Source: Rhizobium croatiense
GTDB taxonomy: Bacteria; Pseudomonadota; Alphaproteobacteria; Rhizobiales; Rhizobiaceae
DNA: 36,014 nt
Reading direction: 5' to 3'
Assembly (NCBI RefSeq): GCF_019793465.1
Contig: NZ_JAILYJ010000029.1
Location: 1-36,014 of the forward strand
Each line of letters starts with the position of its first letter. The first letter of the stretch is position 1. This document shows positions 31,930 to 36,014 of the stretch, one piece after another. Both the position numbers and the translations under genes were made by a program. The notes under the pieces were generated by a model, which searched no databases, had not been told where the DNA came from, and worked only from the letters and a program-made list of their open reading frames with translations.

Positions 31930-32655
31930 ATGGAGTTCAAAGGAAAGACGGTCATCGTGACCGGCGCCGGAAAGGGCATCGGACGTGAAATCGCAAGGAT
32001 GCTCATCGAAAGGGGAGCGCATGTCGTCGCTCTGACACGGAGTGTCGCCGATGTCGAAGCGCTGCGTGGGGAATCCGGCTGCCGGGCCATACAGGTCGAT
32101 CTCGCGGACGCCGATGCGACAAGAGAGGCGGCGATCGCCGCCCTTCCCGCCGATTTCCTCGTCAACTGCGCCGGCACGACCGAGCTCCAACCTTTCCTGG
32201 AGACAACAGTCGAAGCATTTGACCGTCTTGTCGCGGTCAACACGCGTGCTCCGATGATCGTCGGCCAGGAATACGCCCGTTCGCTGATCAAGGACGGTCG
32301 TCACGGCGCCATCGTCAATGTCTCGTCGGTCGCCTCCTTCATCGGCATCCCCGACCACGCGGCCTATTGTGCCTCAAAGGGTGGATTGGATGGCTTGACG
32401 CGGGTCATGGCAAAGGAGCTTGCGCCTCGCGGGATACGCGCGAACGGCGTCCACCCAACGGTGACCATGACTCCGATGGCGGTAAAGGCGTGGAGCGACC
32501 CCGAGAAGGCCGCGGGGATGATGAAGCGAATTCCTGTCGGTCGCTTCGCTGAGCCAGCGGACATCGCCGAGATTGTCCTTTTCCTCCTCTCCGATGAGGC
32601 TGCCATGGTGAACGGCATATCGATGCCGGTGGACGGGGGCTATATGATCGCCTGA
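31930..32655 (+). CDS. SDR, L-xylulose reductase/DCXR-like
   Basis: This 241-residue SDR closely follows the dicarbonyl/L-xylulose reductase branch: TGAGKGIGRE (cofactor), LTRSVADVEAL (NADP-type binding after the second strand), NCAGTT, VNVSSVAS, YCASK, and the tail PTVTMTPMAVKAWSDPEKAAGMMKRIPVGRFAEP. It should reduce or oxidise a ketose/polyol pair with NADP(H). It lies 12 bp after the ATPase gene as the last gene of the transport operon, giving the cluster a third polyol-type SDR. Confidence 0.87.
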   Translation: MEFKGKTVIVTGAGKGIGREIARMLIERGAHVVALTRSVADVEALRGESGCRAIQVDLADADATREAAIAALPADFLVNCAGTTELQPFLETTVEAFDRLVAVNTRAPMIVGQEYARSLIKDGRHGAIVNVSSVASFIGIPDHAAYCASKGGLDGLTRVMAKELAPRGIRANGVHPTVTMTPMAVKAWSDPEKAAGMMKRIPVGRFAEPADIAEIVLFLLSDEAAMVNGISMPVDGGYMIA

Positions 32656-32708
32656 GGCATTCAGGATTCTCAAATCAGCTCATCGCTGATCGCTGATCGC
32701 TGAATGCT

Positions 32709-32774
32709 TGTCAATCAGCATCCAAAATTCACCCCTTATCGGCATCGAATTTTGACCCCCTTGGCGGGGTAAAT
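32709..32774 (+). repeat. Left end of the IS21-family element
   Basis: The end starts TGTCAATCAGCA. It contains two related blocks, CCAAAATTCACCCCTTATCGG and AATTTTGACCCCCTTGG; the second, read to GGCGGGGTAA (32748-32772), recurs inverted at the right end (35123-35147, 24 of 25 bases). Multiple terminal sub-repeats are normal for IS21 elements. A direct target duplication was not found. Confidence 0.7.
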
Positions 32775-32848
32775 CAGCGCTTGGCCTGCCCGGCGCTGGC
32801 CGGGGTTGCAGAGGGTAGGCCAAGTGCGGGTGATGATCGTCTTCGGCT

Positions 32849-33553
32849 TTAGCTTTGAGAGCGGTTCTTGAAGCGCCAGGACTCGTTTCCGGTTTCGACA
32901 ATCTCGCAATGATGGGTCAGACGGTTCAGAAGTGCGGTCGTCATTTTGGCGTCGCCGAACACCGTCGGCCATTCGCCGAACGCGAGGTTCGTGGTGACGA
33001 TGATCGACGTGCGCTCGTAGAGCCTGCTGATCAGATGGAACAGGAGCTGACCGCCTGCCTGGGCAAATGGCAGATAGCCGAGTTCGTCGAGGATGATGAA
33101 GTCGAGACGGTTGAGATAGTCGGCCGTCCGCCCTTGCTTGCCGCTGCGCGTTTCCGTTTCCAATCGATTGACCAGATCGACGACGTTGAAGAAGCGGCCG
33201 CGCGTTCCGTTGCGGATGAGAGCACGGGCAATCGCGATGGCCAGATGGCTCTTCCCGGTTCCCGTGCCGCCGACGAGAACGACATTGCGCTGATCGGCGA
33301 CGAAGGTGCCGGTGGCCAGCTCCCGCACCAGGGATTCATTGACGGGCGTATCGGCGAAGTCGAAGTCGTCGATGTCCTTGGCGAGCGGCAGCTTGGCGAT
33401 GCTGAGCTGGTAGCGAATAGAGCGTGCCTGCTTCTCGGCGATCTCCGATTGCAAGAGATCGCCGACGATGCGCGGCGGTTCGTGCTGCCGTTTGATGCGC
33501 ATTCCATAGAGCTTCAGCGTGCTCATGAGTTCGAGAACTTGCGTGCGTTCCAT
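32849..33553 (-). CDS. istB: IS21-family helper ATPase IstB
   Basis: This 234-residue AAA+ protein assembles with the IstA transposase and chooses target DNA. It has Walker A VGGTGTGKSH (about 94-103), Walker B LDFIILDELGYLPF and the sensor region SIIVTTNLAFGEW, ending in a helical C-terminus. It is full length and intact. The ATG (33551-33553) overlaps the last base of the istA stop, the usual coupled istAB arrangement. Because istA is broken, it has no functional partner here. Confidence 0.93.
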   Translation of the reverse strand: MERTQVLELMSTLKLYGMRIKRQHEPPRIVGDLLQSEIAEKQARSIRYQLSIAKLPLAKDIDDFDFADTPVNESLVRELATGTFVADQRNVVLVGGTGTGKSHLAIAIARALIRNGTRGRFFNVVDLVNRLETETRSGKQGRTADYLNRLDFIILDELGYLPFAQAGGQLLFHLISRLYERTSIIVTTNLAFGEWPTVFGDAKMTTALLNRLTHHCEIVETGNESWRFKNRSQS

Positions 33554-35063
33554 CAGCTTGCCCTCCTGAGGCTGTCATAGCGTGCGCAATCGGCGACCGG
33601 TTCATGGGTCAGACGCAGCGCATCCGGGGTTTGCAGAGTTGCGGCCGGAGCCGGATCACGGCAGCGATGGAGAAAGTGCGCCGGCGGCTGAAGAGCGTCC
33701 ATGATGGTGATCGGCAAATGGTCACCATCCTTGGCTGTGTTCCCACCGATGGGTTAGCGGCTGTCGATGCTGCCTGCCAGGAGGCTTTGGATCACGGCGT
33801 CTGTTCAGCCTCGGTGATCATCAACATTCTGGCCCGCAGCGGGGTAAGACCCATTCCCGGAACGGCGCACCATTGCGCAAAGCACCAGGTTTGCGAGCCA
33901 GAACGGGGACCTAATGCCAGGGATCGTAGATCGTCTCGCCACGGCCAAAGCAACGAGGATGCTCACCGACGTTCACGCCGTCCTGCCTGATGACGATCTT
34001 CTCGGCATAGGCATGAACCTCAACAGGGCGGCCGACTGCAGTCGAGAGGACGGAGTATTTGTTGTTGTCGAAGCGGACTGTGCAGGTCTTCGACACCGAG
34101 GCGGGAACGCAGTGGAAGCCATCGAACAGTCCAACGTAATGCACCAGGCTGCCGCGCTCCTCCTCGAACATCTGCCAGATCATCCGCTCGGTCTGCTCGG
34201 GATGGCGGTGTGCCTTGGCGTAGGCGATGCATTTGTCGAGCAGCCAGACATTCAGCTCATCCAGACTTTTGACCCGCAGGCGCGGTGTGAAGAAGCGCTC
34301 GCGCACCAGACCGACCTGGTTCTCGACCTGTCCCTTCTCCCAACCGGATGCGGGCGTGCAGGCAACGGGGTGAACGAGATAGTGGCTGCACATCTGCAGG
34401 AAGCGACGATTGTATTGTCGCTCCTTGCCGACGAACACCGTCTCGACCGCAGTCTTCATGTTGTCGTAGATGCCGCGCGTGCAGGTGCCACGGAAGAAGG
34501 CGAAGGCCTTGTCATGGGCATCGAACACCATCTCCTGGCTCTCACGCATAGGCTCGGGCGAACATCATCCGGCTGTGGCAGAGCCGGACGTGCGCGACCT
34601 TCACGGTCGTCGTCACCCCGTTGACCAGAATGATCTCGTGGCTCCAGTCGAACTGGTAGGCTTCGCCTGGCGCGTAATAGAGGGGCACATAGGCTTCCGC
34701 CGTCACGGCTCCCCGGTTCTTCGCCCAGGTCTTGGCATATCGCCGGATCGCGTCATAACTGCCATCGTAGCCGAGTGCCCGAACCTCCTCGTAAATCCGG
34801 ATCAGCGTTAGCCGTTCACGCGACGGCTTGCCCTCATTGGCTGTCAGAAACCGCTCGATCTCGGCCTTCCACGCTCCGATCCTTGGCAGCGGTTGTCGCT
34901 CGCGTTCATAGGAAAAATCGGTCTCGTCGGAGCGCAGTATCTTGCGAACCGTGTTGCGCGACACGTGGAGTTCCCGGACGATCTTCTTCACCGACCAGCC
35001 CTGCACATGGAAGGCCCGTCGAACACGTGCAATCGTATCCACTCGCTTCAACTCCCGCTCCAT
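33553..35063 (-). pseudogene. istA: IS21-family transposase IstA, disrupted
   Basis: The reading runs from MERELKRVDTIARVRRAF (ATG at 35,063) with a helix-turn-helix (GWSVKKIVRELHVSRNTVRKIL) and the first catalytic Asp region (YQFDWSHE). At about 34,545 the frame ends RAYA-stop; a 2-base loss moved RESQEMVFDAHDKAF to another frame. That frame (33,911-34,549) holds ASGWEKGQVENQVGL with the catalytic Glu and stops at IYDPWH. VPVLARKPGALRNGAPFREWVLP continues on the minus strand to about 33,843. The next block (EKVRRRLKSVHDGDRQMVTI... to NILARS) is on the plus strand at 33,667-33,840. The last residues (ALRLTHEPVADCARYDSLRRA) are again on the minus strand. Confidence 0.88.
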
Positions 35064-35097
35064 CCGCAGTCAAAAGCCGGATGGTCAGATGAAATCT

Positions 35098-35162
35098 GAG
35101 GGGGGTCAAAATTGGACGCCGATTACCCCGCCAAGGGGGTCAAATTTGCACGCCGAAACACA
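35098..35162 (-). repeat. Right end of the IS21-family element
   Basis: Read inward on the minus strand it begins TGTGTTTCGGCG, followed by CAAATTTGACCCCCTTGG, GGCGGGGTAA and a further CCAATTTTGACCCCC. It is the inverted counterpart of the left end. The adjoining plus-strand sequence goes straight into the coding frame of a truncated AraC regulator. Confidence 0.7.
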
Positions 35163-35400
35163 CTTCATTCCACCATCACTTCCGCGTGGTCACATCGCTG
35201 TCTCCGCTCCAGTTCCAGAAGCAACTGCGCCTCATCGAGGCGCGGCGGATGATGATCTCTGAAGGCGCACCGATCAGCAACGCGGCCTACGCCGTCGGCT
35301 ACGAGAGCGTCCCCCAGTTCACGCGCGAATATGGCCGGTTGTTTGGGTCATCACCCGCGCGAGATGTACGGGAAAGTTTCGGCAGACCCAGGTCGCGGCA
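35163..35400 (+). pseudogene. AraC-family regulator, C-terminal fragment (plus strand)
   Basis: Directly after the IS21 end the plus strand encodes FHHHFRVVTSLSPLQFQKQLRLIEARRMMISEG and ISNAAYAVGYESVPQFTREYGRLFGSSPARD. These are the two helix-turn-helix motifs of an AraC-type regulator of the cupin-containing subfamily. The N-terminal sensor domain and first residues of the DNA-binding domain are missing, evidently lost at the IS21 insertion. The frame drifts into non-homologous sequence after about 35,350. No start codon with a ribosome site is seen. Confidence 0.8.
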
Positions 35401-35503
35401 TGAGACCGCCATCACCCCAACTTCGACACACCTTTCTATGCACCGTCTTGGGTCACGTCGGAGCGCCGCCCGAGAGCTGAAAATGGGGAATGTGCACATA
35501 GCG

Positions 35504-35865
35504 CTATTCCGCCTTATGCTTCGACGGTGGCACACCGAATACGCGCCGATATTCTCGTGAGAATTGAGATGGGCTCGAATACCCAACTTCGAAACCGGCG
35601 CTGGCGGCATCCAGATCTTCACTCAACATCAGGCGCCGCGCTTGCTGCAGTCTCAACTGCGTGCGAAATTCCACCGGGCGCAACATCGTGATAGCCTTGA
35701 ACCGCGCGTGAAAGGCCGACCGGCTCATGGTGGCGACCTCGGCGGCATCCTCCACCGAACAATTTTCGCGAAAATGATCTCGCATCCAGACGATCGCGCG
35801 ATTTGTTTCAGCGGGAGGGTAGGATTTGAACCGTTCAATGCGTCGGCTTTGCCGTCTTGCGGGGG
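35504..35865 (-). pseudogene. AraC-family regulator, C-terminal fragment (minus strand)
   Basis: The minus strand encodes ETNRAIVWMRDHFRENCSVEDAAEVATMSRSAFHARFKAI, then PVEFRTQLRLQQARRLMLSEDLDAASAGFEVGYSSPSQFSREYRRVFG. This is a complete double helix-turn-helix DNA-binding domain ending at SKHKAE. The N-terminal cupin domain is absent: upstream of about 35,865 the frame runs into the tRNA terminator region. It is convergent with the other AraC fragment and of the same subfamily but clearly a different gene. A short expressed DNA-binding protein is possible but unlikely. Confidence 0.78.
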
Positions 35866-35887
35866 TGCGTTCACTTCGACGCTCTAC

Positions 35888-35926
35888 CAGAAACGCCAAA
35901 AGCCCGCACGAAGCGGGCTTTTTGGC
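35888..35926 (-). terminator. Intrinsic terminator of tRNA-fMet (probable rrn operon end)
   Basis: On the minus strand AGCCCGC-TTCGT-GCGGGCT forms a 7-bp GC stem with flanking A and T runs, 27-58 bp downstream of the tRNA 3' end. It should end the transcript that includes the tRNA. A close copy lies at about 20,930-20,965. Confidence 0.85.
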
Positions 35927-35945
35927 TATTGCCTATTGAAGAGTT

Positions 35946-36014
<69 letters not shown>

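Noticed and set aside
30841..32358. 505-codon minus-strand frame opposite the ATPase and SDR genes
   Set aside because: Antisense shadow; both plus-strand genes have complete catalytic motifs and ribosome sites.
32709..35162. Target-site duplication of the IS21 element
   Set aside because: The bases outside both ends (GAATGCT and CTTCATT) do not match, so no duplication can be claimed; deletion on one side is likely.
35810..35899. tRNA-like pieces (GGTAGAGCG and GGTTCAAATCC on the minus strand)
   Set aside because: The D-arm-like and T-arm-like words do not fold into a cloverleaf with matching acceptor strands, and the second lies in the AraC fragment's coding sequence.

Overview
The window is high-GC chromosomal (or large-replicon) DNA of an alphaproteobacterium, most likely a Rhizobium of the R. 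leguminosarum/R. etli group. This rests on the rhizobial palindromic repeats between genes, the NrdHIEF set under a cobalamin riboswitch, the solute-binding-protein-rich gene content and an initiator tRNA of rhizobial type at the right edge. No database search was possible; family names come from motif recognition.

Positions 1-20,600 look like a conserved backbone. From the left they hold: the start of a sugar-binding protein gene (minus strand) with a LacI-type operator; the preQ1/queuosine operon queC-queD-queE under a preQ1-I riboswitch; a class III adenylate cyclase; the class Ib ribonucleotide reductase operon nrdH-nrdI-nrdE-nrdF (minus strand), whose ~475-nt leader carries an NrdR box, a B12 riboswitch and a possible small ORF; a Zn/Cd/Pb P-type ATPase and its divergent MerR regulator; a BaiN-like flavoprotein; a GAF-Fis regulator with an aldehyde dehydrogenase and a DUF779 protein; a DJ-1/PfpI protein; a ribbon-helix-helix protein; an SDR; a ChaA-type cation/proton antiporter; and a frameshifted DUF4239 membrane protein.

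Positions 20,577-36,014 look accessory. An IS481-type transposase remnant and a partial copy of the tRNA-fMet 3' end plus its terminator (20,925-20,996) mark the left side. The intact tRNA-fMet with the same flanking sequence marks the right side (35,888-36,014). The ~15 kb between these direct repeats encode a polyol/ketose utilisation system. On the minus strand are a ketose 3-epimerase, a ROK regulator, a PfkB kinase, a GatZ/KbaZ-like protein and two polyol-dehydrogenase-type SDRs. Divergently on the plus strand are an ABC importer (binding protein, two permeases, an unrecognised 68-residue membrane protein, an ATPase) and a DCXR-like SDR. A working model is import of a hexitol or rare sugar, oxidation to a ketohexose, C3 epimerisation and/or phosphorylation, then C4 epimerisation of tagatose-6-phosphate to fructose-6-phosphate.

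The right part of the island is decayed: an IS21-family element whose istA has a frameshift, a stop and an internal inversion (istB is intact), followed by two convergent AraC-regulator fragments.
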